Positions 35,912-44,903 of a DNA stretch of 64,000 nucleotides are shown here, piece after piece. A model generated the notes under the pieces. The model saw only the letters and a program-made list of their open reading frames with translations. It had not been told where the DNA came from and ran no database searches. Source of the stretch: Acetatifactor sp. (GTDB lineage: Bacteria; Bacillota; Clostridia; Lachnospirales; Lachnospiraceae); NCBI GenBank assembly GCA_022511465.1, contig JAFLRM010000007.1, positions 17,878 to 81,877 of the forward strand, read 5' to 3'. The translations under genes and the position numbers were made by a program. Numbering within the stretch: position 1 is the stretch's first letter; each line of letters begins with the position of its first letter.

Positions 35912-35946
35912 TGTGCAATTTTTTAATAAATTGCACATTTTTTATA
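35912..35946 (+). terminator. Terminator after holA
   Basis: TGTGCAATTT (35912-35921) and AAATTGCACA (35928-35937) form a perfect 10-bp stem, followed by TTTTTTATA. Confidence 0.85.
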
Positions 35947-36013
35947 TCTTTTATATTGTTTTTATGTTATAATCAATTATTGTAATAGTATTTCCGGGTT
36001 AGATTTGAGACAA

Positions 36014-36223
36014 CTATTTTTCTTTCTCATGGACAACTTCCATAATGTCCTCAATCTGACATTCAAGAATGTTGCACAATCGGTCGAGAATAGTTGTCTT
36101 TACCACCATGTTATGTCGCAACCTGTGCAGTTGTGCGTAATCTATGCCATATTCCTTTATTAATTTGTACTGACTTATATTCTTCTCTTTTAGAGTAATC
36201 CATAGTCTATCATATTTTATCAT
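36014..36223 (-). CDS. Small XRE-family transcriptional regulator
   Basis: 69 residues that form essentially one helix-turn-helix: ISQYKLIKEYGIDYAQLHRLRHN, then a second helical pair ending IEDIMEVVHEK. It fits the Cro/C1-type single-domain group. AGAGGAC precedes the ATG. It is divergent from the small gene at 36363 with a near-palindrome between them, so autoregulation is likely. Confidence 0.8.
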   Translation of the reverse strand: MIKYDRLWITLKEKNISQYKLIKEYGIDYAQLHRLRHNMVVKTTILDRLCNILECQIEDIMEVVHEKEK

Positions 36224-36240
36224 TATCCTGTCCTCTATTA

Positions 36241-36288
36241 TTGTATTTTAATTGGTGGCAGGTTATAATATATAGTGCGTACGCGCAC
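36241..36288 (+). promoter_or_regulatory. Divergent promoter region with operator-like palindrome
   Basis: On the plus strand TTGTAT (36241-36246) and TATAAT (36264-36269) are 17 bases apart. Just after lies the near-palindrome GTGCGTACGCGCAC (36275-36288). On the minus strand TTATGG and TATTAT flank the same palindrome at 17-base spacing, so one operator could control both genes. Confidence 0.5.
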
Positions 36289-36362
36289 CATAAATTATTC
36301 AAGACATCTGAAAAAAAGAGAAATTTATTTTTTAGAAGATTAAAAAAGTGGGAAAGAAGCAT

Positions 36363-36593
36363 ATGACTAGAAAATTGATCGAAAAAATATTAAAACTATA
36401 TAAAAATTTCATTTTTAAGCAAAAGCTCCGCGAAATGGACAAGTGGTGGGACTTTATGGGAGGCAACTGCTTCGGATTATTTCCGCCGTCATTTTACCAT
36501 ACACATACTGAGGAAGAAATAGAACGGATCACAGCGGAAACAACAGATAGACTTTACGCAATGATCAAGGAATATACGACACACCTTACCTAA
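36363..36593 (+). CDS. Small protein of unknown function next to an XRE regulator
   Basis: 76 residues. A basic helical N-terminus (MTRKLIEKILKLYKNFIFK) is followed by a distinctive centre, GGNCFGLFPPSFYHTHTEEE, and a charged C-terminal helix. I recall similar short proteins from Lachnospiraceae but no function. The upstream GGGAAAG is only a moderate ribosome binding site; a GTG at 36348 is an alternative start. The 3' end overlaps the convergent comEC by 8 bases. The pair with the XRE gene could be a regulator and target. Confidence 0.55.
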   Translation: MTRKLIEKILKLYKNFIFKQKLREMDKWWDFMGGNCFGLFPPSFYHTHTEEEIERITAETTDRLYAMIKEYTTHLT

Positions 36594-38943
36594 ATGTATA
36601 CACCTCTGCCCTCCCCTCCGCAAACCTGACTGTGATCGCGCCGGATTCCGCCGTTTTAAAGATCACCGCTTTCGCCTCCTCCAGACGTTCCACCAACTCC
36701 TCATGCGGATGTCCATAACGATTATTCTTCCCGCTGGAGATCACCGCCACACGCGGCGACACTTGTTCAAGAAGTTCCTGGGGTGTAGAGTTTCTCGAAC
36801 CGTGGTGCGCTACCTTCAACACTGTAACATCATCCACCCCACACCTTTCTAACTCCTCCATCAACCTCTTCTCCCCTTCCCCCTGAACATCTCCGGTGAG
36901 AAGCAGTGAATTTGTTCCAAAGCTGACATAAAAACACTCCGAGGCTGCGTTGGTATCCTTCGCCCACAAAGCGGTATCCTCCGCCGCTTTTGACGGATGC
37001 AAACATTGAAAAAGTACTTCTCCACTCTGCCAGCTGTCTCCGGCTTGTACATAGAAAACTTCAATGGGATGCCTCTTCACCCTCGCAGCAGCCCCCAATA
37101 TCTCTCCAAAAGGATCCTCTTCTTTGCTCTCCGACGCAGTCTGCCATCCCACCGCCGGCAGGATCAGCTGATCGATAGTAACACCCCAATCCTCGCAATT
37201 CTGCACTAACTCCAGAATACCATTGCAGTGGTCTGCGTCCGGATGCGACACAAAAACCGCGTTTACATGGGACAAACCATAATATTTCAGGTAAGGCTCC
37301 AATACGTACCTTCCCACCTGACTGCGGCTGCTGCTTCCGCCATCAAAGAGATACACTTCTCCGGACACTGTCCGCAGACAGATTCCATCTCCCTGTCCCA
37401 CATCCAGAAAGGTTACCACATTTCCCTGCGGCAGTTGAATTGCCATAACACCGACCAGCATGGTCAATATACTAATCCAAACCACCGGACGAGGTATTTT
37501 GCGGCAGAGAACCATTCTGCAAACTTTTTCTCTCTTCTCTTTCTTTCTGCATCCGGCAAGCCACACCACACTAAAGAGCAGCACATAATAAACCACCATC
37601 TGCCACCACGCAGGTTTCCCCGGATTCCAAGTGTGAAAGGGAAGCTTATCAAACAAATTGCACAGCTTTTCGTACCCTGTCAAGATCACCCAGTCTGCCG
37701 TACCGACAATCCCAAGTCCCGGCACCAGCATGGCAGCCATCCCTGCAACCATCAATACACTCATAAAGGGCAATATCAGCAGATTTAGCAGCACCGAATA
37801 GGTGGGCACCTCATAGTAAAACCAGAGCTGTACAGGCATTGTGGTCAGAGTGATTGATAGTCCTGCCAATATCGACTGAATTAGTCGATCGCGCCATTTC
37901 TGCACCTGTTCCCTGCAGAACAGTTTCCAGTGATCCTCTTCATACCTGTGTATTTTCCGCACTTTGCCGCTTTCCCATAGCACACAAGCAGCAGGATAAG
38001 TCACACCTACTCCCAAGACCGACATGTAGGACAGCAAAAAGCCGCTATGGTGCAGGTAACCCGGATGCTTCCAAAGCATAATGACTCCCACCATCCCCAA
38101 CGCTGTCAGTAGATCATAGGTCCTTCCCACGAGCTCCGCCAGCATCCTAAGAAAATACATACCAATAGCTCTACACACTGAGATCCCCATTCCTGTCATT
38201 ATGCCATACAAGAGCAGAATTCCCCCTCCGCAGACTGCGGCCAGCCAGGATGGTGCTCCGATCCTGCGCAAAAGTTTGTAGATGCCCATACCAATGATCG
38301 TGATATGCAGCCCTGATATGCTTAAAATGTGAACAATCCCGTTTCTCCGATAAAGTTCCCTGATCTCACTGTCCAGTCCGACTTTTTCCCCCAGCAGGAT
38401 CGTAGCCATGATAGAGGCTTCTTTCTCTGGAAAAATCACGTACAGCCGATTCTTCCAGTATTTCCTCAATTGAAAGAGCATTTCCCGCAGCCGGGAGTAC
38501 TCCTTCGACCGGGCAAGCACTCTGACATCCACAAGCTTTCCCCCTATCTGCATTGATCGATAATAGGTCTCCGCATCAAATTCGCCCGGGTTGGTCGCCT
38601 TCAAAAAGGATTGAAATGTGCCCCGCACGATCACCGTGCTTCCCAGATGCGGCTCCAAACCCTGTTCCCACTCTTGTTGCTCCACTAGAAAAAAATCTGT
38701 TACTGGAATATGTTGCTGAAGATTTTCAGCTTGATGAATAATAATAGAATCTAAATAGAAATATTGGGTATCTTTTTGATACACCCGCCCTGTGACTGTC
38801 ACTTCTCCGCGTTGTGCCAGACCGACCGATGCGATCGTCCTCTGATCACCCCCGGAGGATATGCCCTGCGCGGAGCAGGTCGCATCGCGCAGGGCCAATA
38901 TCACTATTAGACACAGGCACACCAAAAATAGTGGTCTTCTCAT
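36586..38943 (-). CDS. comEC: ComEC/Rec2-type DNA uptake channel
   Basis: 785 residues. An N-terminal signal helix and an outside beta domain (DUF4131-like) precede the competence channel, with HILSISGLHI and about seven membrane helices (200-500). A C-terminal metallo-beta-lactamase-like domain follows: FLDVGQGDGI, SHPDADHCNG and LKVAHHGSRNSTP. The intact zinc motif suggests the nuclease domain is functional. ComEC moves single-stranded DNA through the membrane. comEA lies 3.3 kb upstream on the same strand, separated by the two-component genes. Confidence 0.93.
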   Translation of the reverse strand: MRRPLFLVCLCLIVILALRDATCSAQGISSGGDQRTIASVGLAQRGEVTVTGRVYQKDTQYFYLDSIIIHQAENLQQHIPVTDFFLVEQQEWEQGLEPHLGSTVIVRGTFQSFLKATNPGEFDAETYYRSMQIGGKLVDVRVLARSKEYSRLREMLFQLRKYWKNRLYVIFPEKEASIMATILLGEKVGLDSEIRELYRRNGIVHILSISGLHITIIGMGIYKLLRRIGAPSWLAAVCGGGILLLYGIMTGMGISVCRAIGMYFLRMLAELVGRTYDLLTALGMVGVIMLWKHPGYLHHSGFLLSYMSVLGVGVTYPAACVLWESGKVRKIHRYEEDHWKLFCREQVQKWRDRLIQSILAGLSITLTTMPVQLWFYYEVPTYSVLLNLLILPFMSVLMVAGMAAMLVPGLGIVGTADWVILTGYEKLCNLFDKLPFHTWNPGKPAWWQMVVYYVLLFSVVWLAGCRKKEKREKVCRMVLCRKIPRPVVWISILTMLVGVMAIQLPQGNVVTFLDVGQGDGICLRTVSGEVYLFDGGSSSRSQVGRYVLEPYLKYYGLSHVNAVFVSHPDADHCNGILELVQNCEDWGVTIDQLILPAVGWQTASESKEEDPFGEILGAAARVKRHPIEVFYVQAGDSWQSGEVLFQCLHPSKAAEDTALWAKDTNAASECFYVSFGTNSLLLTGDVQGEGEKRLMEELERCGVDDVTVLKVAHHGSRNSTPQELLEQVSPRVAVISSGKNNRYGHPHEELVERLEEAKAVIFKTAESGAITVRFAEGRAEVYTFR

Positions 38944-38992
38944 CCTGTATCCCTCTTATCCTTTAATTTTTTCTATAGTACCAAATACTCTT

Positions 38993-39946
38993 TTATCTTC
39001 CGCCCTCATTGTCCAGTGTGGTCACATAATCCAGATTGCGCTCTAATGCAGCGCTGTTAAGGGAAGCTGGCACCTCACCATTAACAAGGATCTGCACACG
39101 GTTGATATTGTTCAGTTCCACCAGAGAATTCACAATGGAATACATCGCTATCTCTGTAGACACATTGTTGACCACATTCAGAAAACTGGAATCCAGATTC
39201 ACATAGCAGATTCCATCTCTGGTCATAACATTGATCACCTTGGTCTCCGGATTGATGGTAGGATACAATCCCGCCACCTGTCCGCTGGGGCCGGCGATTA
39301 GCTCCTCCACCACAAAGCGCTCCAAGGGCGTGTTGGTGGAGTAATATTTCTCTCGATAAGCTGCGATCAGCTTATTCCCATCCTCGTTGGCAAAATACAG
39401 CATGACTCTGGCCGGCTCATAGGTGTTGATCTCGCTGCCGTCATTATTGATAAACTGATCCGCGCTCATCAGCCCCACCAGATCTCCCGCATTATCGTAG
39501 AGCGGTTCTCCCTCCACGGTAATGCCTACATATTTGATATCCGGGATCTGGGTCAATGTGCGCACAATGGCCGCCCGCACCAGAACCTCGCGTATTGCAG
39601 ACATGTTTTTGTATTCCGCGCTCACATCCAGCATAAGCCTTCCATCTTCCACCTGTACCGAGAGCACCTCGAAGCCCAAAGCCAACGGAGCCTTGTATTC
39701 CAACATATCGGGCATAGTGGACAGACAGGTGATCAGTTCTTCCAACTGTTCCTCCGACGTATCCGACTGTATGATATGATAATGGGGCTCCACCTTCGTC
39801 TCCGAGTTGCTGACATAATAGATGCTATAAGCGTTCTCAGCCGGCTGCTCCTCATTGCCGCAGGCCGTGAACACAGACAGACACAGAACCAGCGCAAGCA
39901 GAAAAACCCCTCTTGTAAACCATCTCTTTTTTGTCCCTGTTCTCAT
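38993..39946 (-). CDS. GerMN-domain lipoprotein
   Basis: 317 residues. The signal peptide ends in lipobox VFTAC, giving a lipid-anchored outside protein. Two GerMN repeats are visible, near 100-170 (KYVGITVEGEPL) and 200-300 (ERFVVEELIAGPS and the following NPETKVINV). GerM relatives act at the cell envelope or in spore formation. The ATG at 39946 has GAGGG nine bases upstream; the alternative ATG at 39961 overlaps the kinase stop but has no site. Being in a two-component operon, it may modulate the kinase, as YycH-like proteins do; that is inference. Confidence 0.82.
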   Translation of the reverse strand: MRTGTKKRWFTRGVFLLALVLCLSVFTACGNEEQPAENAYSIYYVSNSETKVEPHYHIIQSDTSEEQLEELITCLSTMPDMLEYKAPLALGFEVLSVQVEDGRLMLDVSAEYKNMSAIREVLVRAAIVRTLTQIPDIKYVGITVEGEPLYDNAGDLVGLMSADQFINNDGSEINTYEPARVMLYFANEDGNKLIAAYREKYYSTNTPLERFVVEELIAGPSGQVAGLYPTINPETKVINVMTRDGICYVNLDSSFLNVVNNVSTEIAMYSIVNSLVELNNINRVQILVNGEVPASLNSAALERNLDYVTTLDNEGGR

Positions 39947-39957
39947 TAACCGTTCCC

Positions 39958-41451
39958 TCATTGTGCAATATAGATCAGAGGAATCTTCACCAGAAAACTG
40001 GTGCCCTCCCCCTCTGTGCTGGTAACCGTGATAGAGCCTCTGTGTGCCAGCACCGCACTCTTGGTGATCGCCAACCCCAGTCCGGTTCCACCGATCTCAC
40101 GGGAGTGGGACTTATCCACACGGTAAAAACGCTCGTAGATATGTGCCAGCGAATCCTCCGGAATGCCAATCCCGGAGTCGCTGACCTGAAATGTAAAAAA
40201 CTGATGGTCCGCATCCAGCACTACCTTCACCCAACCGTGATCCTTGTTGTATTTGATGGCATTTTCCACCAGATTGTTCATGATCAGTGTCAACTTGACC
40301 TCATCCACCTCCGCTATCACCGGGCGAATGCTCTCAAACACGACCTCCACATCCTTCTTGCGGGCGATAGGGCGCAAACGCTTCAGGATGATCTCCGCCA
40401 GGTCGTTGATATTCAACGAGACAATATTCAGGTCCTGAACCTTTTTATCCATCTTTACCAGAGCCAAGAGTTCTGTGATGATCTGATTCTCTCTGTCGAT
40501 CTCCGAGACAATGTCCTCCATGAACTCCCTGTACAATTCCGCCGGTACATCACCCTGAGCCATCAGAGAATCGGCCAGCACTTTCATGGACGCCATAGGA
40601 GTTTTTAATTCATGGGACACGTTCGCCACAAATTCCTGTCTCGAGTCATCCAACACTCTCATGCGTCCGATCAGTTGATTGAATGCATCCACAATATGCA
40701 CGGTCTCCACATAGTCCGGCACGGAGATACTCTCGTCACTGTAACCTGCCTGAACCTCATTGATCGCCTCAGTGACACGGTTAAGAGGCTTGGTCAGCAC
40801 AATAGACAGAATGATCGCCAGAGCAAAGATCGCCATGATCATCAAAGCTTCCAGGATCAAAGCTTTCCTATTCAAAACCTCCATAGTGGCAGCAATGCTG
40901 TCGGTTGAGATGCTTGTAAGCATAACTCCGCGGATCGTACTGCTCTCCCCCGTTTGCACAGCCATCCGATTGTCCATGATCGGGGTGGTCATTTCTATGT
41001 AACCGTGTTCCTGATCATAGTGAGAGATATTTTCCCCCTGAAAGCAACGGATCACTTCTTCGGAAATCATGGTCTTGCCCTCGCTGATCCCGTAGGTGTC
41101 CTGAACTACTTTGAAATTACTGTTGATGATCATCACGCGGCCTTCATACAGATTTGACAAAAGCTCCAGTTCCGCATCAATGACCTCTCTGGAATTGCGG
41201 TATGTCTGTTCCTGCGACCGGTAATTGTCCAGATAATTGTTGCTGATCAGATGGTTTGCCAATATCATCAGCTGGTTCTGCACGGCTGAAGTCCTCTGCT
41301 CCACAGAGCGCTCCTCGTAATTTTCCACAATCCCGTAGCGCATGAGAACGCTGGGAACAATGCCCACCACCAAGATGAGTACAAAAATGCGTGCGCGCAA
41401 ACTCCTGAGCGGGAGCATCGCAAGCAGCCTTTTCCATATCTTTGCTATCAT
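39958..41451 (-). CDS. Membrane sensor histidine kinase
   Basis: 497 residues. Two membrane helices (about 18-40 and 200-222) enclose an extracellular sensor of about 160 residues. HAMP, HisKA with FVANVSHELKTPMASM (phospho-accepting histidine) and a HATPase domain with NLVENAIKYN, DSGIGIP and GTGLGLAI follow. It is the cognate kinase of the regulator 41 bases upstream. An ATG at 41451 and a TTG at 41460 are both possible starts. The architecture resembles WalK without the PAS domain. Confidence 0.9.
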   Translation of the reverse strand: MIAKIWKRLLAMLPLRSLRARIFVLILVVGIVPSVLMRYGIVENYEERSVEQRTSAVQNQLMILANHLISNNYLDNYRSQEQTYRNSREVIDAELELLSNLYEGRVMIINSNFKVVQDTYGISEGKTMISEEVIRCFQGENISHYDQEHGYIEMTTPIMDNRMAVQTGESSTIRGVMLTSISTDSIAATMEVLNRKALILEALMIMAIFALAIILSIVLTKPLNRVTEAINEVQAGYSDESISVPDYVETVHIVDAFNQLIGRMRVLDDSRQEFVANVSHELKTPMASMKVLADSLMAQGDVPAELYREFMEDIVSEIDRENQIITELLALVKMDKKVQDLNIVSLNINDLAEIILKRLRPIARKKDVEVVFESIRPVIAEVDEVKLTLIMNNLVENAIKYNKDHGWVKVVLDADHQFFTFQVSDSGIGIPEDSLAHIYERFYRVDKSHSREIGGTGLGLAITKSAVLAHRGSITVTSTEGEGTSFLVKIPLIYIAQ

Positions 41452-41491
41452 TTCCCTCAACCTACTGTCCGCTGTTTCTTCTCTTCAATCC

Positions 41492-42190
41492 TCAGGTATT
41501 CAAAAAATAGTAACCCACGCCCCACTTGGTATGTACATACTGCGGCTCGCTGGGGTTGGACTCAATCTTCTCTCTGAGACGTCTGATATGTACATCCACT
41601 GTGCGCACGTCCCCAGGGTAATCCGCTCCCCATACCAGCTTCAGCAGACTTTCCCTGCTGTACACCTTGTTGGGATTTAGCATTAAAAGTTCCAAAACTT
41701 CAAATTCCTTGGCTGTCAACCCAATCTCCTTACCGGAAATATAGGCTCTCCTCCCCTCGCAGTCCAGCTTCAGATCGCCGCTCTCCACCAGCTTAGGAGC
41801 CTCACCTCCCGCCGCCTTCTTCGGGTCGATGCGCCGCATGATCGCCTTAATGCGGGCCTTGACTTCCAAAATGTTGAAAGGCTTAGTGATATAGTCGTCA
41901 GCACCATATTCCAGTCCCAGGATCTTGTCCATGTCATCTCCCTTCGCTGTCAGCATGATGATGGGAACATTGGAAAATTCGCGGATCTGTTGGCAAACCT
42001 CAAAGCCGGTGAGCTTGGGCAGCATTACATCCAAAAGAATAATGTCATACTGATTGTTGCGGGCATATTCTAAGGCTTCCTCACCATCGTACGCACAATC
42101 AACCTCCATGTCATCTTGCTCCAAACTAAAGCGGATCCCCTTTACGATCAGTTTTTCGTCATCTACAACCAACGCTCTCTTGCCAGCCAT
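41492..42190 (-). CDS. OmpR-family response regulator
   Basis: 232 residues. The receiver has the acidic pair VDDE, phospho-acceptor in LLDVMLPK and KPF. The winged-helix output domain has VYSRESLLKLVWG and VDVHIRRLREKI. It closely resembles the WalR/YycF group that controls cell wall genes, but the pair could be another OmpR system. It has a strong ribosome binding site, GGAGG. It lies between comEA and the kinase. Confidence 0.92.
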   Translation of the reverse strand: MAGKRALVVDDEKLIVKGIRFSLEQDDMEVDCAYDGEEALEYARNNQYDIILLDVMLPKLTGFEVCQQIREFSNVPIIMLTAKGDDMDKILGLEYGADDYITKPFNILEVKARIKAIMRRIDPKKAAGGEAPKLVESGDLKLDCEGRRAYISGKEIGLTAKEFEVLELLMLNPNKVYSRESLLKLVWGADYPGDVRTVDVHIRRLREKIESNPSEPQYVHTKWGVGYYFLNT

Positions 42191-42210
42191 TCTTGCTTTC
42201 TTCCTCCCTG

Positions 42211-42834
42211 CTAATTTATAGTAATCTTGTCACATAACTTCTCATAGGTGCTCGCCTTAATCCCGGAGACTTTCATAATATCTTCTATGTTCTGAAAGGC
42301 ACCATTTTTTTCCCGGTAGGCAATGATATCTTGTGCCCTGGACTCACCAATCCCCGGCAGCGTACACAAAAGCGATACATCTGCCGTATTGATATTCACC
42401 AATCTCTGCGCTTCAGCGCTCTCATTAGAGGCAAACGCCTCCGCTTCCTGCCGGGTCGGAATATATAGCTTCTCGCCATCGGACACTTTAGCCGCCAAAT
42501 TGACATAGTCTGTCTGTGCATCCTCCGAAAATCCACCTGCTGCTCGAAGTGCGTCATCCGCCCTGCTGCCTACGGGAAGCGCAAACACACCGGGAGTTAT
42601 CACTGCACCACACACATACACATAAATCTGCTCCTGAGACGCTTTCTGCGCTCCGGACTCTGCCCCCGCCGATTCCGCGTCTTCTGGAAATTCCTCTGTT
42701 TCTACCAGTCCTACTGCGCCTTCCGTCTGCGTGACCACATATGCCGCATCCGGTACTCCGCAGCCCATGAGCAGGCCTGCCAACAACACTGTCATACAAA
42801 GCCCGCACAATATCCTTATCTCTCTTCTCATCAT
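42211..42834 (-). CDS. comEA: ComEA-family DNA-binding lipoprotein
   Basis: 207 residues. The signal peptide has lipobox LLMGC, which is unusual because ComEA is normally anchored by a membrane helix. A SLBB domain (VYVCGAVITPGVFALP) and a C-terminal helix-hairpin-helix (INTADVSLLCTLPGIGESRAQDII) follow. It binds DNA outside the cell for uptake via ComEC. GGAGGGG lies before the ATG at 42834. It heads the comEA-RR-HK-GerMN operon, with a promoter at 42920-42948. Confidence 0.9.
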   Translation of the reverse strand: MMRREIRILCGLCMTVLLAGLLMGCGVPDAAYVVTQTEGAVGLVETEEFPEDAESAGAESGAQKASQEQIYVYVCGAVITPGVFALPVGSRADDALRAAGGFSEDAQTDYVNLAAKVSDGEKLYIPTRQEAEAFASNESAEAQRLVNINTADVSLLCTLPGIGESRAQDIIAYREKNGAFQNIEDIMKVSGIKASTYEKLCDKITIN

Positions 42835-42919
42835 AGCCCCTCCATTTTCATTCCCATACAAAAACGCTTTGCATTCCGGCATGGGATCAGAGGGTTGCCT
42901 CTCTATGCTGATATTTTTT

Positions 42920-42948
42920 ATTGTAAAATAATTACCTCTATTTTACAA
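42920..42948 (-). promoter_or_regulatory. Promoter of the comEA operon inside an inverted repeat
   Basis: TTGTAA (42948-42943) and TACAAT (42925-42920) are 17 bases apart on the minus strand. The perfect 10-bp inverted repeat TTGTAAAATA/TATTTTACAA (42921-42948) covers both boxes, so a dimeric repressor could sit across the promoter. Confidence 0.55.
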
Positions 42949-42965
42949 GTTACTTTTCATAAAAA

Positions 42966-43397
42966 TCACTTCCACTTAAACACGACGATGCCAATGATGG
43001 CAACTGCCATTCCAATTGCCTTTCTCCACTCCCAAGGCTGCTTTTCCACGCCAAACCATCCAAAGAGCTCAATCACATAAGCTACGATCAGCTGCGCAAC
43101 CACGATCAACATAACTGCCCTGGCGGGCCCCAGCGCATCCATGCTCTTGATGACTGTGTAGGTGATAAAAGCACCAATCGCACCGCCGAGCAACATATAC
43201 TTAGGCTGCACATGGAACACCTGGGTAAAGGAGCTTCGATCTGTGAAAAGCCATGCCGCCAGGCAGACTAAAAGGGCTGTGAACTGTACAAAAGCATTGG
43301 CTGTCCAAATGCTGGATCCCTTGGTCACCTGCGTGTTAAATACTCCCTGAATGCTCATCAGCGCTCCGGAAATCAAAGCAATAAAAAAACCGATCAT
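42966..43397 (-). CDS. YdcZ-type (DUF606) membrane transporter
   Basis: 143 residues with five hydrophobic spans and the half-size EamA/DMT fold; GALMSIQGVFNTQV is typical of the DUF606 group. Such proteins often work as pairs, and no partner is adjacent. Substrate unknown. GAAAGGTGG lies before the ATG. Confidence 0.8.
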   Translation of the reverse strand: MIGFFIALISGALMSIQGVFNTQVTKGSSIWTANAFVQFTALLVCLAAWLFTDRSSFTQVFHVQPKYMLLGGAIGAFITYTVIKSMDALGPARAVMLIVVAQLIVAYVIELFGWFGVEKQPWEWRKAIGMAVAIIGIVVFKWK

Positions 43398-43485
43398 GAG
43401 ATACCACCTTTCTGAAATTTTCTCTCAGGAAACTTTCTCATTGGTAGGTTATCCCATAACCGGTTATTTATACGCGCCCAGCACA

Positions 43486-44883
43486 CTACCGAACCTGCAA
43501 TTCGATCTGTGTCGCCAGCTCCTGAACCATCTCTGTCACGTCGGCACCGTTCCATACTTTAGAAAACAAGATCTCAAGCTGCATCCAATAGTTGCCGGTC
43601 TCAAGCATCTTGGGAAGCGGAACACTGTCCGCATACTCCAGCGCAAATATGTCAAGTGCGCCATTGCCGACGTTTGCTTTTCGATTGGCTGCAGCCTTGC
43701 CGCTACTCTCATACAAACCATCCACACACTCGTCTGTCAGGTATGCTGCAAACCTGTTCGCCAGCTCCCTGTGTTTAGAGTAACCGTTAACCACCACTGC
43801 GTTGGTAACAGACAACGAGCGGCTGGAAAGCTCCTCACTGACATCCGGCATGGTGGTGACTCCATACTCGTAGGCAAAGCTTTCATCCGCCTTTGCCTCC
43901 TCCAGCCTGGCCACCACATCGGTGGTGCCGATGGTAAACATCACCTTTCCGTCGATAAAATCCTGTATGGTGGAGTCGTAGGTTACTGTGTCCGACTCAA
44001 TGGAAAAGAACTGGTTCAACGCCTTATATACCTCCAGACATTGAATGGCCTCCTCGCTGTTGATCCGTATCTGTCCGGCATCATCTCCGGCATCACCTCC
44101 CACGATCATATAGCTCCCCACGATCCAATAGTTGTAAAAAATATCGGAGACATCCCATTCCATGACACCCTCCACCCCTTCGGGCGTATCAAAAGTATTT
44201 GCAATATCCAAAATGTCATCCACCGTCGCAGGAAGCGCACCTTCCATATACTCCCGTGTCTTGGCTGCCAATGTATCTTCATCAAAGCCGGTCGTCACCT
44301 CGCTGTCCTCCAACGGGGGCTCGCCATCTTCCAGATCCTCCGCCGCAATCTCACGCTCTGCCTGCTGAGTTGCCCATTGTTCCAAATAAGTCTCATTGTA
44401 CACCAGTGCGCTTGTCTCATAAAAAAGAGGGTACGCGACGATCTTGTCGTGGTAGGTAACGGCGGACAACGCCGTCGCCGGAAAATGCTCCGCATTACAG
44501 ATCTCGCCCGCATCCCGAACCTCGCTGGCCAGTCCTGCCAGATATGCCTTCTCCAGGGAATCGTTGCTGACAAGATACACATCCGGTATCTGTTTTCCCT
44601 CTAAAGATGCATGATTGATCGCCTCCAGATACTCGCTCTCCGAGGTGAGTACCGGGATCACCCTCACATCCTCCCTCTCCCCAAAGGCGACTGCCGCACT
44701 GTTGAAATAATTGGTCAGCGCCTCGTCCGAGTACCAAAAATATAAAGTGTCCCGCTCTCCAAACCACGAAGCCATGCCGTTCTCCGTCTCAACGCTCGCC
44801 ATTTCACGGGTGCTTCCATAAACCGCGGCAGCAGCTATGATCCCCACAGCTGCTGTCGCAAGAATTCTTTTTTTCAGATTCAT
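43486..44883 (-). CDS. Extracellular solute-binding protein (ABC type), orphan
   Basis: 465 residues. An N-terminal hydrophobic helix has no lipobox cysteine, so it is either secreted or held by an uncleaved anchor. The fold is that of family-1 sugar-binding proteins: LYFWYSDE, PDVYLVSND, YPLFYETSALVYNETY and MFTIGTTDVVA. The insert of acidic residues near 185-210 is unusual. No permease or ATPase gene is adjacent, so it may serve a distant transporter or a signalling system. TTGGAG precedes the ATG. It lies 20 bases after argD and may be co-transcribed with it. Confidence 0.78.
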   Translation of the reverse strand: MNLKKRILATAAVGIIAAAAVYGSTREMASVETENGMASWFGERDTLYFWYSDEALTNYFNSAAVAFGEREDVRVIPVLTSESEYLEAINHASLEGKQIPDVYLVSNDSLEKAYLAGLASEVRDAGEICNAEHFPATALSAVTYHDKIVAYPLFYETSALVYNETYLEQWATQQAEREIAAEDLEDGEPPLEDSEVTTGFDEDTLAAKTREYMEGALPATVDDILDIANTFDTPEGVEGVMEWDVSDIFYNYWIVGSYMIVGGDAGDDAGQIRINSEEAIQCLEVYKALNQFFSIESDTVTYDSTIQDFIDGKVMFTIGTTDVVARLEEAKADESFAYEYGVTTMPDVSEELSSRSLSVTNAVVVNGYSKHRELANRFAAYLTDECVDGLYESSGKAAANRKANVGNGALDIFALEYADSVPLPKMLETGNYWMQLEILFSKVWNGADVTEMVQELATQIELQVR

Positions 44884-44903
44884 ACAGAAAACTCCAAATC
44901 ACA

